Made by a program: the position numbers and the translations under genes. 64,000 nucleotides of DNA from Diplonema japonicum. Lineage: Eukaryota > Euglenozoa > Diplonemea > Diplonemida > Diplonemidae. Below are positions 1 through 9,552 of this stretch, in pieces. Location: NCBI GenBank assembly GCA_964019335.1, contig OZ025732.1, positions 124,001-188,000 of the forward strand, written 5' to 3'. Every line of letters begins with the position of its first letter. Position 1 is the stretch's first letter. A model generated the notes under the pieces. That model searched no databases, was not told the origin of the DNA, and was given only the letters and a program-made list of their open reading frames with translations.

Positions 1-133
1 CACCTCCATTTTCGTTTTTATTTTTGATTTAAATAGATAATTTTATGACATTTCTGTCGTTTCATCCCCTTTAGCTTCTCGTCCCCTCCCCCCACCCGAA
101 CGTCTAGTTTTAAAAAAGAAAAAAGAAAGAGTT

Positions 134-370
134 GTGACTGAGAGGCCTATATGTTTCCCCACACCTCCCCGAGTGATAAAGAAAACTCTGAAATCCCAAA
201 ACTATACTTCATCACCCCGGAAGGACAAAACACCGGTCAACTACGAGAACAACGAACAGGTAAGCTTCAAGGAACACCTGAAGTACACGGCCAACCGACT
301 TGAAAACAGGATGCAGGTGATGAAAGCACTGGCGGGTACGAAACTAGGAGGACCGTCTCAGTGGCAACGC
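134..370 (+). pseudogene. Non-LTR reverse transcriptase thumb fragment
   Basis: An open frame of 104 codons contains the stretch VSFKEHLKYTANR followed by MKALAGTKLGG. This spacing resembles the thumb region just after the catalytic palm of LINE reverse transcriptases of the jockey/R1/L1 kind (consensus: a KEH..Y.A.R segment, then a K.LAGT..G segment). No palm motif is present, so only a scrap remains. It looks unlike RT-A to RT-D elsewhere in the window and may belong with the separate RT scrap at 54436. The reading frame after residue 80 looks non-homologous. Confidence 0.45.
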
Positions 371-662
371 ACGCACTCGGAATATACGGACACAACGGAC
401 CATCGAAAGCCTGCTGTGAGATACACAACGGACCATCGTAAGGCCTGATGAATGAGATAGACACAACCACGCCACCCGCCTCATAACAGGTGCTTCAAAG
501 ACTACCACCTTGCCGAGGATACCCCCCACATATTATTTGCCTGATGCCGCTCTCGTCCTGGGGAGAAGGACCTTTGGCGTTTCTTCGGTGTGACAGGGCC
601 CCCCAAAAGGGGTTCGTGAGCACGTTCACTCACTTCGTTTCCTCTCTTCATGGTGAATTCTT
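371..662. other. Unassigned stretch
   Basis: Short imperfect repeats occur at 393-445 (two copies of an ACAACGGACCATCG phrase). No protein similarity that I recognise. 625-690 is shared with 56880-56945, showing that this region and the one near 57 kb were duplicated together. Confidence 0.4.
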
Positions 663-815
663 TTTCCTCGCTTTTAGTATCAACATGCCCAAATATATAT
701 CAACAAGCAACACAGGATGTTGAAAGAAAAATAGAAACGAGACAAAACCATGAAAGGAAGCGAAGGACCATCGGCAGTGACGCTGCAGGCGAGGCTCCCC
801 ACCTCTGAGACCAGG
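663..815 (+). pseudogene. 5' end of a Ubl-ANK gene, cut off by an AGR retroposon
   Basis: The Ubl-ANK 5' leader (a run ending in GACAAAACC) and the first codons from ATG 750 (MKGSEGPSAVTLQARLPTSE) are present. Coding stops matching the family after codon 22, where sequence of the AGR ORF begins. The same junction recurs at 57053, so it was copied as a unit. Confidence 0.7.
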
Positions 816-1446
816 GCTTTCTGCTGCAAACCCAAGGGTTCGGGGACAAGTCCTACTCGACCGTGGCAGCCCTGCTCGCTGACTTAGTAGGGGCCGGGAC
901 CCTCTATTACAACGAGTCGCAGTGGTCGACTGTCCTGCATTCCTACAACTAGGAACAATCGGAAACAACCCTACACAATGTAGGAGTGCCGGCCCGGCGT
1001 GCTACGAGGGCGATAGGCTATGCAAGGTTTCACAGACCTCGCACCCTATTATTTAGTTTCCACCCTTTCCATTTTCTTTCCAATTTTAAACTTGTTTTTA
1101 CCCTTTCTTCTTTTTCCTTTTCCTACATGTTTTCGGTCCCGGGTATGACGTTAAACTGCGTCCGCCGACGCGTCTGAACCAGCACTTCCTGGCGACCAGG
1201 CCGTCTTTTCTCTTTTCCTTTTTCACTTCGTTCCGTTATTTTCATTATTCTTTCCGGTGATAGACTGATACGGGCCATGGAAGCAACCTCTGCTTAATTC
1301 CTGGTACGTGGGAGGCTCCTCTTGAGGATGTCAGTCACCTTTTTCCTTTTTTATTCGACTCTCTGTTTTCGTATGCAGTATTTATTCTTTTTCACCCCTT
1401 TTTATCTATTTTTTCGCTTCTCTATTCTAACTTAAAATCATTTCAG
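814..1446 (+). mobile_element. AGR retroposon, 5'-truncated copy 1
   Basis: It begins inside the last 45 codons of the AGR ORF (tail FxLQTQGF...SQWSTVL in the complete copy). It continues through the conserved 3' UTR (GCCGGCCCGGCGTGCTACGA, GATACGGGCCATGGAAGCAA, GTGGGAGGCTCCTCTTGAGG) and ends TTCTAACTTAAAATCATTTCAG-type at 1446. The next bases are CCACCT. No target duplication was found at this copy because its 5' junction lies in the mosaic shared with 57 kb. Confidence 0.85.
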
Positions 1447-2039
1447 CCACCTTTTGCAGAATGCGGAATCTCCCCCTAAACTGCGACCACCATTCGCCCG
1501 CGTGGTGTACTCCGCCCCCGTCTCCTGGGGACACAGAATTTCACAAGGTGCACCTGTTCTCTCGTTGTAAGCAGGCAACTTGTCCTACTTTTCTGGGTAG
1601 GCTGCCTGTGTGGCCATGCCGAACTCCGTGGGGTGGAGGACCACGTCGGTACTGTCAATCTACACAGCTCGTAAAGATGGCTGCCTTCCTCGGGGTTGTC
1701 CAGCCCAGTTCATGCGATTGTGGCATCCATTTTTTGAACAGCGTCGTCAACCATCCTTACGCTCAGAGCTTTCCTGTCCAGTAGTTCGAACCGTCTGGCG
1801 TGGTTGTAGCAACTAAAAATGGCGTCATTGCCCCACTTCCCTCCGCCTCTGCTGTCGCTTTCTCCAACAGCTTCTTGTAGGGCTCCACGCTATCCCCTTT
1901 GGGGGCACACGTCGCCACTCGAGCGGAGGTCTGCTGGTTGACGCTACTGTGAGACCATATCACAGAAGCGACATTTTACTGTCTTCTTCAAAGCGTCTCC
2001 TAGGGGGGTGCTTTTTTTTTTTGGGTCCCTGGAGAGACT
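1447..2039. other. Unassigned stretch with weak minus-strand coding look
   Basis: No family is recognised. The minus strand has open stretches (1963-1763 and 1658-1476) that read like fragments of one decayed protein, but stops and frame changes separate them. Around 2008-2022 is a G6/T11 tract that precedes the RT-A element. Confidence 0.3.
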
Positions 2040-3600
2040 GGGGAACACGAACCTGGCCTTCGAAACCAAAGCGCACTGAGCTCGTCGATACTGCTCTCCT
2101 GCCTATACGCGAGCCCCTTCTCGCCGCCGAATAAGGAAACGATCAAGAGATTGACGACGAGGATCACAGTATGCCTATGGGGCCCCCACCACCGTGGCCG
2201 CTCGCCTATTGCTGTGAATGCAGTCCTGCTGAAGGGACACACCAACGACCCTACCTCATTAGTGGCGTACCGGTCCCTCAAAATGATATCCGAGGGCATG
2301 GAAAAGGAAGGACTGCGACAAAGGTTGCAGAAAATAGCGGAGCGCTACGTGGAAGGGGGGACGCCGAGAGGTCCGGTTGGGAACCTGTTGAAAAGATGGC
2401 TGCCGTACATCGGATGGAGCTGGAGCCGATTGACTGACTGCAAGAACATGGGATGGCCAGAAAGAGGACACGTCTTCAGGGAAGCTGTGAGGAAGGCCCG
2501 ATGCGGGGACCTCACGAAGGAAAGGAGCACGGTACGAGGACTCGAGGCTGGGGCTGACCCTGAAACGAATAGGCTGTGGAAGGAGGAGAGGGATCCGGTG
2601 GTAGCCTACCAGTTCAGGAGGATCATAGCAGGAGCAGTCCCCACACGCCAGTGCGGGACCGAAAACCGTTCCGCTCGACCCGGCAAGTGAGGAAGAGGAA
2701 CCGGACAATGATGACTTGAAAAGAGAGGACGGGAGTCCACCCGGAGAGACAATGCTTCCCCAGAATTATAGATGCGACATATGCACAGCAGTACACCAGA
2801 ACACAGTGACGCTGCTACGGCACCAGCTGTACGAATGCCCACTTGCGCAGGAAGAGCTAGCGAGGGACGGGTTGGAACCGCTACGCGACAGGCCTCTCTG
2901 CCTGGAACTGCACGGGATCTTGCCGAGGGGGCACGGATTTGCACACCTGGAGAGGTTGCAGAGGTACCTGGCGATGATAGTAGCAAAACGTGATGAGGAA
3001 CTGATCCAAGTAGAGGATTTTGGAGGAGAACTGCCGTGGGAACGGAAAGTGGTGGGAGTAAAGCACTTGACGCCGACGTTGGAGCTGCGGATGTACGCGG
3101 AGTCGCTGTTGAAATGGATGTCGGAGCTAAGATGGGTTAAAGAAGACACGACGTCGGAGGTGACGGCGGTGGAGTTAGCCCTAGACTTCGAAGCGACACG
3201 AAGATCGCTGGGAATGACGCAGGAGGAAAAGGCGCGAAGGATCAAGAAACTGATCCAAAAGGTGAACGACAGGTGCGCATTACAAGGAAAGAAAAAGCCT
3301 TTCCCGGCGAAGAACAAAACGAGAGTGAAGTCCCTCATGGCAATAGGTGGGAAGGCGGCGATAGGCTTTGCAAGGAGACCGATCTTCGCCTCACGAGAAA
3401 CCCAGGACAGGCTAAAAGAGCTGAAGACCAACCTGAAGAAGGACCGCATCAACCGTCTGCGAAAGACACTGGTATCCGCCATCGGAACGAAAGCGAGGCT
3501 CCAAAAAGGAAGCATCAAGAGATAGACCCCCACCCCCCTAAGGGTGGTCCTCGGGTGGGATTTGCCCTTAAACATCGCCTTTTTTGGGCCCATGTTTACC
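2040..3600 (+). mobile_element. RT-A non-LTR retrotransposon, 5'-truncated
   Basis: Holds the region after the RT catalytic core, the zinc finger and the C-terminal domain of ORF2, then the 3' UTR. The 3' UTR (3526-3590) has the pattern TAAGGGTGGTCCTCGGGTGG then GATTTGCCCTTA, which can fold as AAGGG/CCCTT; the same tail is found at 55158-55215 and, diverged, at 36090-36150 and 24990-25020. There is no poly(A) tail. The 5' truncation point is not sharp because the first part (2060-2150) is frameshifted. Confidence 0.75.
2151..3525 (+). pseudogene. RT-A ORF2 C-terminal half (frameshifted)
   Basis: Two frames join near 2690-2716. The first (179 codons) has the CLWGP...NAVLLKGHT and VGNLLKRWLPYIG segments that match the post-RT region of the RT-C ORF at 30100-30360. 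The second (269 codons) has a CCHC-type finger, C-x2-C-x12-H-x5-C, at 2775-2840, followed by a basic C-terminal domain with ELALDFE and IGGKAAIGFARRPIF signatures shared by all four RT lineages here. Such a finger downstream of RT is usual in several LINE clades and is thought to bind RNA or target DNA. Inactive: the endonuclease and palm are missing. Confidence 0.75.
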
Positions 3601-3849
3601 TGTACAGACCGACGTGTGCTTTCCTTCTAAAACCCCAGAAAAGTTAGTATCTTCAAAAGCCCCAAATAAATTAGGACCTTCTAAACAGTGTTTACCGAAT
3701 ATAGATACAAAGCCGTTTCCTAACAAAGGACGCGTTTCCTTAAGAATTAAAATAAGAAAACGGAAACGGAAAGGTTTCCACGTTTCTTTGCCATAGCCGC
3801 CCCCTCCCCCCCCCCCCCCCTTTCTTTCCTTTTAATCCTCTTTCAGTTT
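3601..3849. other. Unassigned AT-rich stretch
   Basis: Contains repeated GTTTCC/GGAAAC words (3715-3785), which also occur at 25320-25460, and a C14 tract at 3807-3821. No gene seen. It lies directly upstream of the XKR-like gene and may hold its promoter and first exon, but I cannot point to either. Confidence 0.3.
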
Positions 3850-3895
3850 TTTTTTTATTATTCCATCCATGCCGTTAAACCACATTTTACAGCAG
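3850..3895 (+). promoter_or_regulatory. Probable 3' splice site before the XKR-like ORF
   Basis: A T-rich tract (3846-3860), TTAAAC and ACATTTTACAG lead to an AG just before CAGATGGG. An upstream in-frame ATG at 3869 would sit inside this acceptor, so its first nine codons are likely intron. This decides the start at 3896. No matching donor was located upstream. Confidence 0.5.
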
Positions 3896-5035
3896 ATGGG
3901 ATGCGGTGCTTCAAGCAAGAACTGGGAGGAGAAGTTTGAGCCCGATGGTGTGAAGAAGAGGAAGACGGTAAAGATCACACCGGACACACCAGAGGTCCCC
4001 CCCGTGGGTGTGGACCTGCCGCATGATATGGGGGTTGAAGTGCCTGATGTGGATGTGGACGTGGATGTGGATGTAGATGTAGGCCTCTCGGTCTTGTTCC
4101 GTGTGTCAATTTACTTCAGTGTAGCGGTCTCTCTGCTAGACATTGCGACGTCTGTCGCCCTTGCAGTGCGGTTCAGCTTTGCCTCCCTCGGCTCGTACCG
4201 GTCTGTGGCGTCAGCTGTGATCCTCGTGGTGAACCCACATGTGCTGACAATTTATGAAGCGGTGAACGGGAAGGCGCGGTTGTCGCTGGTGGTCCTGAAC
4301 CAGCTGCACCTGCGGTCTTCCTACTGCACGCTGCAGAGGTTGATGCTCGGCAGGGAGAACCAACAGGGATCAAAAGCGGACCGGCTCCGCCTGCAATCCT
4401 TGCAAGTGAAGATGATCCTTTCCCTCGCTGTCGGCGTGCCGCAAGCAGTATTGCAAGGTGCCTATGTGATACAGGAGGGGGCGGACGCCTTGTCGGTGGT
4501 GTCCCTGGCGTCGTCTGGGCTTGTGATAGCGGAGGCGATGGGGGAGTTCACGCTGCGGGAGGGTGCCTCGGCTGGTATGAGGTGTCTGCACATTGTGTTT
4601 TCGCTGCTGTATCAGACGCCCTTGATCGGGGCTTACAGCTATCTCGCTGCGGTGGCTGCAGGGGACAGCACTGGCGGCCTTGCTCTTGTGGTGGCATTCC
4701 CGTTCGCTGTCGTCGCCGTCAACTTCGCTGCAGTCCGGCTCACGGCAGTATTCTACCCCACCTTCACCTCTTCCCTGAAGCCCCTCACCCTCCTCTCGGA
4801 TTCCCTCACTTATCTCATCGGCTTCGCGGACTTGAACCTTCCGCATCCCTTCCCAGACACCCTTTTCCTCCTGAAAGGGGCTGTGGAGGCCTATGTCTAT
4901 GCCTTCCTCGCCCCCGCCTCGGGGTTGGTTCACTGGCCACTCATCTTCTTCCTTCTCGCCTGCCACAGTGCGGCCACAGTCGCCTTCGTCGTTGCACGAT
5001 GCTTGAAATGTGCAGAACAGGACACGCGGGACTGA
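3896..5035 (+). CDS. XK-related (XKR)-like multispanning membrane protein
   Basis: A 379-residue protein from ATG 3896. It begins MGCGASS: Gly2 with Ser6 fits N-myristoylation and Cys3 fits palmitoylation. Next come a basic stretch (VKKRKTVK) and an acidic VD repeat (about residues 50-61), so the first 60 residues look cytosolic. About eight hydrophobic segments follow. The middle holds LQSLQVKMILSLAVGVPQ, then VLQGAYVI and a SLASSGL segment. This resembles the PQ-x2-LQ-x-Y and S-L-x-S core of XK/XKR proteins, which in animals include caspase-activated phospholipid scramblases. That family call is from motif memory only. There is no visible caspase-type site. An intact ORF flanked by retroposon debris suggests a selected single-copy gene. 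Alternative: an unrelated polytopic membrane protein. Confidence 0.5.
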   Translation: MGCGASSKNWEEKFEPDGVKKRKTVKITPDTPEVPPVGVDLPHDMGVEVPDVDVDVDVDVDVGLSVLFRVSIYFSVAVSLLDIATSVALAVRFSFASLGSYRSVASAVILVVNPHVLTIYEAVNGKARLSLVVLNQLHLRSSYCTLQRLMLGRENQQGSKADRLRLQSLQVKMILSLAVGVPQAVLQGAYVIQEGADALSVVSLASSGLVIAEAMGEFTLREGASAGMRCLHIVFSLLYQTPLIGAYSYLAAVAAGDSTGGLALVVAFPFAVVAVNFAAVRLTAVFYPTFTSSLKPLTLLSDSLTYLIGFADLNLPHPFPDTLFLLKGAVEAYVYAFLAPASGLVHWPLIFFLLACHSAATVAFVVARCLKCAEQDTRD

Positions 5036-5062
5036 GTTACTGGGGTCGGTTTGCTCACTGCG

Positions 5063-5151
5063 ACTCTCTGTTTTCGTATGCAGTATTTATTCTTTCCCAC
5101 CCCTTTTTATCTATTTCTTCGCTTCTTCATCCTAACTTAAAACCATTTCAG
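5063..5151 (+). mobile_element. AGR retroposon, 3'-end-only copy 2
   Basis: Starts at GACTCTCTGTTTTCGTATGC and ends CTAACTTAAAACCATTTCAG, followed by TCACCT. It sits 28 bases after the XKR-like stop codon in the same orientation. Confidence 0.85.
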
Positions 5152-5398
5152 TCACCTTGCTCTCCTTTGTGAGGGGTCTTGTCTGAATCCTTCGTTCCCC
5201 CTAGCCTCGGGGTCAAATTCTTTTGGAACCTTTGGGTCGGGTTTGGATCTGGTGAAGAAGGGGATAAAAGTGAGGCAGGCCGAGACATACAGCGGAAAGG
5301 TCCCCCGAGAAGATTTCCGTAAAGATCAGCCAGAACACGGGACTGAACGGAGGAGCGAAGACTTCACAGTGGAAACCTACACGATGGAGAGCTGGTTT
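5152..5398. other. Unassigned stretch between AGR and ANK fragment
   Basis: No recognised product. The composition is gene-like (about half GC) and an open frame without ATG runs through part of it, so it may be a decayed ORF1 piece. Confidence 0.25.
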
Positions 5399-5629
5399 AG
5401 AGGTAGCTGAAATCCTTCTTGAGCACAATGCTGATGTGAAGGCAAGGGACAATAGAGGAAACACGTGTCGCTGTTGAAAGATGTTGGTTCGAAGTGTTTC
5501 CTGTTCTGCTGAGACACAATGCAGATGTGACGGCAAGGAACGATGAAGGGAAGACGCCTCTTGATCTTGTCCCCTCTGATGACAGCGACAAGGTCAAGGC
5601 GATGCGATACCTGTTGGAGGACCCCGCAA
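5399..5629 (+). pseudogene. Ubl-ANK gene fragment (last ankyrin repeats)
   Basis: Encodes LLEHNADVKARDN and LLRHNADVTARNDEGKTPLD in different frames. A deletion in the TCRC region (5466-5475) breaks the frame. The family's C-terminal tail is cut in MRYLLEDP at 5629, so it has neither start nor end. Confidence 0.8.
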
Positions 5630-5984
5630 GGAAAGGGTAAACGGTACTAAAATTTTCAATTCCAGGTGCCAGATTCAGATGAGAACACTTAACTATGTGT
5701 GTAAGAGGGGGGTTGAGGGTGTACTTTTTATGTCCGATTTGAGTTTTAACGCAAAATGTAGTTTCAAGACAAAATAAACCGCGCAACAATGCCATATTTT
5801 GAAGTCCAGGGGCCGTGTTCAAAAAAAGTACTTAGCGAAAAAGCAAATTTTGAAATAAGGACAAAAATGTCCGCGCGGGCGTTTAGGGGTTATTCTTTTT
5901 CCTCGCTTTTAATATCAACATGCCCAACTTTATTTCGACAAACAACACAGGATATTGAAAGAAAGCAAGAAAAGAGACAAAACC
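5630..5984 (+). other. AT-rich spacer and 5' leader of Ubl-ANK 1
   Basis: Positions 5630-5880 hold no recognised gene. From 5893 the sequence is the conserved Ubl-ANK leader (TTTTTCCTCGCTTTTAATATC, then ACAACACAG|GATATTGAAAG). The ACACAG at 5945-5950 could be a splice acceptor. Confidence 0.4.
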
Positions 5985-7172
5985 ATGAAAGGAAGCAAAG
6001 GACCATCGGCAGTGACGCTGCAGGCGAGGCTCCCCACCTCTGAGACCATCAGCATTGAGGCAGTGGCTTCGGAGGAGATGAAGAAGGTGAAGGAGAGGAT
6101 CGCATCGATGGGAGGGTTGGATGTGGACAGCTTCACCCTCACCTTCGATGGGGAGGTGGTGGTGGCAGCTGCTGACGACGGCGGTGGACAGCTCGTCGGA
6201 GATCTTCCTTTTGAGGATGGAAGCATGCTTGAAGTGGTGGTGAGCAAGAGGCAGGCGGCTCTGTTGAAACTCTCTGAGATGGGGATCGAAGTGAAACGTG
6301 ATGACATTTTAGATTCAATTTACGAGAAGGACATCGAAACAGACGAGGAGATCTGTGAGGTTATGAACCTTCTCCTGGATGCTGGGGTGAGTGGTGGGAT
6401 GGAGAAGGCCCTTCACGTGGCAGCCGAGCACAATCTTCCTTCTTGTGTGGAGGTCCTCTTGATTCGTACTTCTGTGAACGTGAATTCAGAAATTTGTTTT
6501 CGTACCTACTGGAAGAATCCGTGTACAGCACTTCACCGAACCACTTCTGAGGAGGTGGCGGCTGTTCTCTTGAGACACAATGCAGATGTCAACGCAAGAG
6601 ACGGTGATGGTTTTCCTATCATTCACGGTGCATGTGAGGAGCATCCTGGGAGTACGCTTTCTGTACTTCTGAAACACAATGCAGATGTGAATGCGAGAGA
6701 CAGGGATGGAATGACGGCTCTTCATGGCCACAATGTCCACCCCTCTGCTGTTCACCTTCTTCTTGAACACAAGGCAGACATCGAGGCAAAAGACAACGAG
6801 GGAAGAACACCCCTTTTCTTGACGAAGAAGAAGTTAGAGGCGGTGGAAGCACTTCTTGAGCACAATGCTGATATGAAGGCAAGGGACAATAGAGGGAACA
6901 CCTGTCTGCACCACGCTGTTTTAAGATTTTGGATCGAAGTGTTGCCTGTTCTGCTGAGACACAATGCAGATGTTGCGGCAAGGAACGATGAAGGGAAGAC
7001 GGCTCTCGATCTTGTCCCCTCTGATGACAGCGACAAGGCCAAGGCGATGCGATACCTGTTGGAGGACCCCAGTCTCGCTCATGATCTGGAGCTGTTCGAA
7101 AGTGGGAGGGAGCTGAGCGACGTCAGCAGGCTTCCTGCTGTTCAACTGATTTCAAAGGTCCGGCACCCTTAG
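5985..7172 (+). CDS. Ubl-ANK protein 1
   Basis: A 395-residue protein from ATG 5985 (MKGSKGPSAV...), the start shared by all family members. Residues 8-90 look like a ubiquitin-like beta-grasp fold: TISIEAVASEEMKKVKERIA, then FTLTFDGEVV and an acidic DLPFEDGSMLEVVV strand, without a C-terminal di-glycine. About residues 115-370 are ankyrin repeats of roughly 33 residues with cores such as VLLRHNADVNARDGDG and LLEHKADIEAKDNEGRTPL. A conserved C-terminal tail follows (MRYLLEDPSLAHDLELFESG, LSDVSRLP). No signal peptide or membrane segment. Probably an intracellular binding scaffold or adaptor; the ligand is unknown. It is intact and in tandem with copies 2 and 3. Confidence 0.8.
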   Translation: MKGSKGPSAVTLQARLPTSETISIEAVASEEMKKVKERIASMGGLDVDSFTLTFDGEVVVAAADDGGGQLVGDLPFEDGSMLEVVVSKRQAALLKLSEMGIEVKRDDILDSIYEKDIETDEEICEVMNLLLDAGVSGGMEKALHVAAEHNLPSCVEVLLIRTSVNVNSEICFRTYWKNPCTALHRTTSEEVAAVLLRHNADVNARDGDGFPIIHGACEEHPGSTLSVLLKHNADVNARDRDGMTALHGHNVHPSAVHLLLEHKADIEAKDNEGRTPLFLTKKKLEAVEALLEHNADMKARDNRGNTCLHHAVLRFWIEVLPVLLRHNADVAARNDEGKTALDLVPSDDSDKAKAMRYLLEDPSLAHDLELFESGRELSDVSRLPAVQLISKVRHP

Positions 7173-7177
7173 TAGCC

Positions 7178-7206
<29 letters not shown>
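7157..7206 (+). repeat. Leader-type motif followed by A-tract
   Basis: CCGGCACCCTTAGTAGCC runs directly into about 30 A, then GTGTAAAGTGTTAAACA. The motif also precedes the ATG of the LRR genes, and the A-tract plus GTGTAAAGTGTTAAACA recurs at 53570-53610. It overlaps the stop of Ubl-ANK 1. Confidence 0.6.
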
Positions 7207-7208
<2 letters not shown>

Positions 7209-7330
7209 GTAAAGTGTTAAACAACCCCATTTTACTTTGGCACGTTGGCGATGGCTGTGGTGGTCGTCGCAAGAGCGCCTGTCGGAAGTATTGGACGATA
7301 ACAGTTAATGGGTTTCTTTTTCTTCTTTTT

Positions 7331-7765
7331 TCCAACCTCCCTGTGGTGGTTCCTGGTAATTGTGGTTTGGAGAAACACAAGCGAAAGGGAAACTCTCGTT
7401 CTAAAGCCGTACACGTGGGGAAACCTGGACGGGGGTGGAGAGCCCACCCTACGCGTGGCGCCAGTTAGCATCGCCCTCAACGGAGAGTTACATCGAACAA
7501 GGAGGTGGCTTCACCAGGTCAGGCAAGTAGCCTCCCCGCGGCATCGTGCCAGTGAAGCAAGCCTCCCACAACTCTCCAGTTGGTGTTTAATTGCTTCTAT
7601 GGCCCCTCTCCCTATTTCAATTTCCAAGCTTTCTTTACCTCTCCACTTTTACTTTCTACGGGACCACAGGGGACTTGGGAGGCTTCGGGGCGAAGTTTCA
7701 CAAGGGTGGCCGCTGTGTCACATACTGCATGGCACCACTAAAATCGAGACAACTTTTTTTCTTCT
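7331..7765 (+). repeat. T-repeat copy 1 (about 435 bp, possible small ORF)
   Basis: Nearly identical to 26843-27285. Both copies lie just downstream of a Ubl-ANK gene. An open frame of about 145 codons (TSLWWFLVIVVWRNTSERET...) crosses both. The only sizeable indel between copies is 12 bases, that is four codons. I do not recognise the product, and ORF conservation could be chance because the copies are recent. Confidence 0.6.
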
Positions 7766-7871
7766 TTCTTAGTTTATCACCGTTCTTACTGAGCGCCATT
7801 TGACTTGTCACCTTGATGTTAAAAGATCGACCTTTTTTTTTTTTTTTTTCCTTTGCGGGCCGTTGCTAACC

Positions 7872-8094
7872 ACTTCGTTCTGTTATTTTCATTATTCTTT
7901 CCGGCGATAGACTGATACGGGCCATGGAAGCAACCTCTGCTTAATTCCTGGTACGTGGGAGGCTCCTCTTGAGGATGTCGGTCACTTTTATTCTTTTTTA
8001 TTCGACTCTCTGTTTTCGTATGCAGTATTTATTCTTTTCCACCCCTTTTTATTTTACTTTCTCGCTTCTTTATTCTAACTTACAATCATTTCAG
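7872..8094 (+). mobile_element. AGR retroposon, 5'-truncated copy 3
   Basis: From TTCTGTTATTTTCATTATTC to TCTAACTTACAATCATTTCAG. The following bases are ATGCTC, one of only two copies that depart from the NNRCCY rule. It lies directly upstream of the 5' leader of Ubl-ANK 2, whose counterpart in copy 1 lacks the insert. Confidence 0.85.
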
Positions 8095-8159
8095 ATGCTC
8101 AACCTTATTTTAACAAACAACACAGGATATTGAAAGAAAACAAGAAAACAGACAAAACC

Positions 8160-9332
8160 ATGAAAGGAAGCGAAGGACCATCGGCAGTGACGCTGCAGGC
8201 GAGGCTCCCCACCTCTGAGACCATCAGCATTGAGGCAGTGGCTTCGGAGGAGATGATGAAGGTGAAGGATGGGAGGGTTGGATGTGGACATCTTCACCCT
8301 CACCTTCGATGGGGAGGTGGCGGCGGCGGCTGCTGCTGACGACGGCGGTGGACAGCTCGTCGGAGATCTTCCTTTTGTGGATGGAAGCATGCTTGAAGTG
8401 GTGGTGAGCAAGAGGCAGGCGGCTCTGTTGAAACTCTCTGAGATGGGGATCGAAGTGAAAGGAAGGGATTTGTACAGGAAACTTAGTAGCCTTTCAGGCA
8501 CGAAATAGAGGAAGACGAAATTTGCGAGATTATGAACCTTCTCCTGGATGCTGGGGTGAGTGGTGGGGAGGAGGAGGCCCTTCACATGGCGGCCGAGCAC
8601 AATCTTCCTTCTTGTGTGGAGGTCCTCTTGATTCGCACTTCTGTGGACGTGAATTCAGAAGTAGGTCTTCCTACCCGTCGCGAAGGGCATTCGTGTACAG
8701 CACTTCACCGGACCACTTCTGGGGAGGTGGCGGCTGTTCTCTTGAGACACAATGCAGATGTCAACGCAAGAGACAGTAACGATCTTCCTGTCATCTTTCT
8801 GTCTGTTCATAGTGCAGCAGCTGGAAACCTTTCCCTACTTCTGAAACACAATGCAGATGTGAATGCGAGAGACAGGGATGGAAGGACGGCTCTTCATGAC
8901 TACCATGTTCACCCCTCTGTTGTACACCTGCTTCTTGAACACAAGGCAGACATCGAGGCAAAAGACAACGAGGGGAGAACACCCCTTTTCTTTGCTGGTT
9001 TAAAGGTAGCTGAAGCACTTCTTGAGCACAATGCTGTGAAGGCAAGGGACAATGAAGGGAAAACGTGTCTGCACTACGCTGTTGGAAGAGGTTGGGCCGA
9101 TGTGTTGCCTGTTCTGCTGAGACACAATGCAGATGTGACGGCAAGGAGCGATGAAGGGAAGACGGCTCTCGATTTTGTCCCCTCTGATGACAGCGACAAG
9201 GTCAAGGCGATGCGATACCTGTTGGAGGACCCGAGTCTCGCTCATGATCTGGAGCTGTTCGAAAGTGGGAGGGAGCGACGTCAGCAGGCTTCCTGTTGTT
9301 CAACTGATTTCAGAGAGTATTGCCCGTCTTAG
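8160..9332 (+). pseudogene. Ubl-ANK 2, frameshifted in three places
   Basis: ATG 8160 opens the normal MKGSEGPSAV start. A 14-base deletion after GTGAAGGA (near 8268), relative to the other copies, shifts the frame. A stop at 8506 ends the Ubl part. The ankyrin part resumes in a third frame from 8532. A 5-base loss in GGGAG/CGACGTC near 9275 destroys the conserved tail. Ankyrin cores such as LLRHNADVNARDSND are otherwise well kept, so the damage is recent. Confidence 0.85.
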
Positions 9333-9425
9333 ATATATTCACGAGAGATGGTGATCACTCCACCTCGTCACTCCTGGCAGCCTCGAGAGGTCTCTGACAC
9401 TGTTTCTTCACTTGTTTCTTTCATC

Positions 9426-9552
9426 AGCGGCCATCATTTCTTCGCCACACGCTACACGCCGACAAGCTGATGGAACTGAAAGCCCCACCACAGCAGCCGA
9501 CGAGACAGACGCAGCAGTGAAAATAAAAAAGCCCCCCTGAACAAGTTTTTCC
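9426..9552 (+). repeat. RT-A scrap joined to the intergenic spacer module
   Basis: 9426-9484 encodes a piece of the RT-A C-terminal domain (…FFATRYTPTS/LMELKA). It joins CACCACAGCAGCCGACGAGA and AAGCCCCCCTGAACAAG, parts of a spacer seen near many family members (16960, 18755, 41985, 42592, 51905, 63465). Confidence 0.6.

Noticed and set aside
2766-3593. Long minus-strand ORF (275 codons)
   Set aside because: It is the shadow of the RT-A ORF on the other strand, with no family signature of its own.
3869-3895. Upstream ATG of the XKR-like ORF as the start
   Set aside because: It lies in an acceptor-like pyrimidine tract ending in AG; the next ATG gives a coherent MGC lipidation motif.
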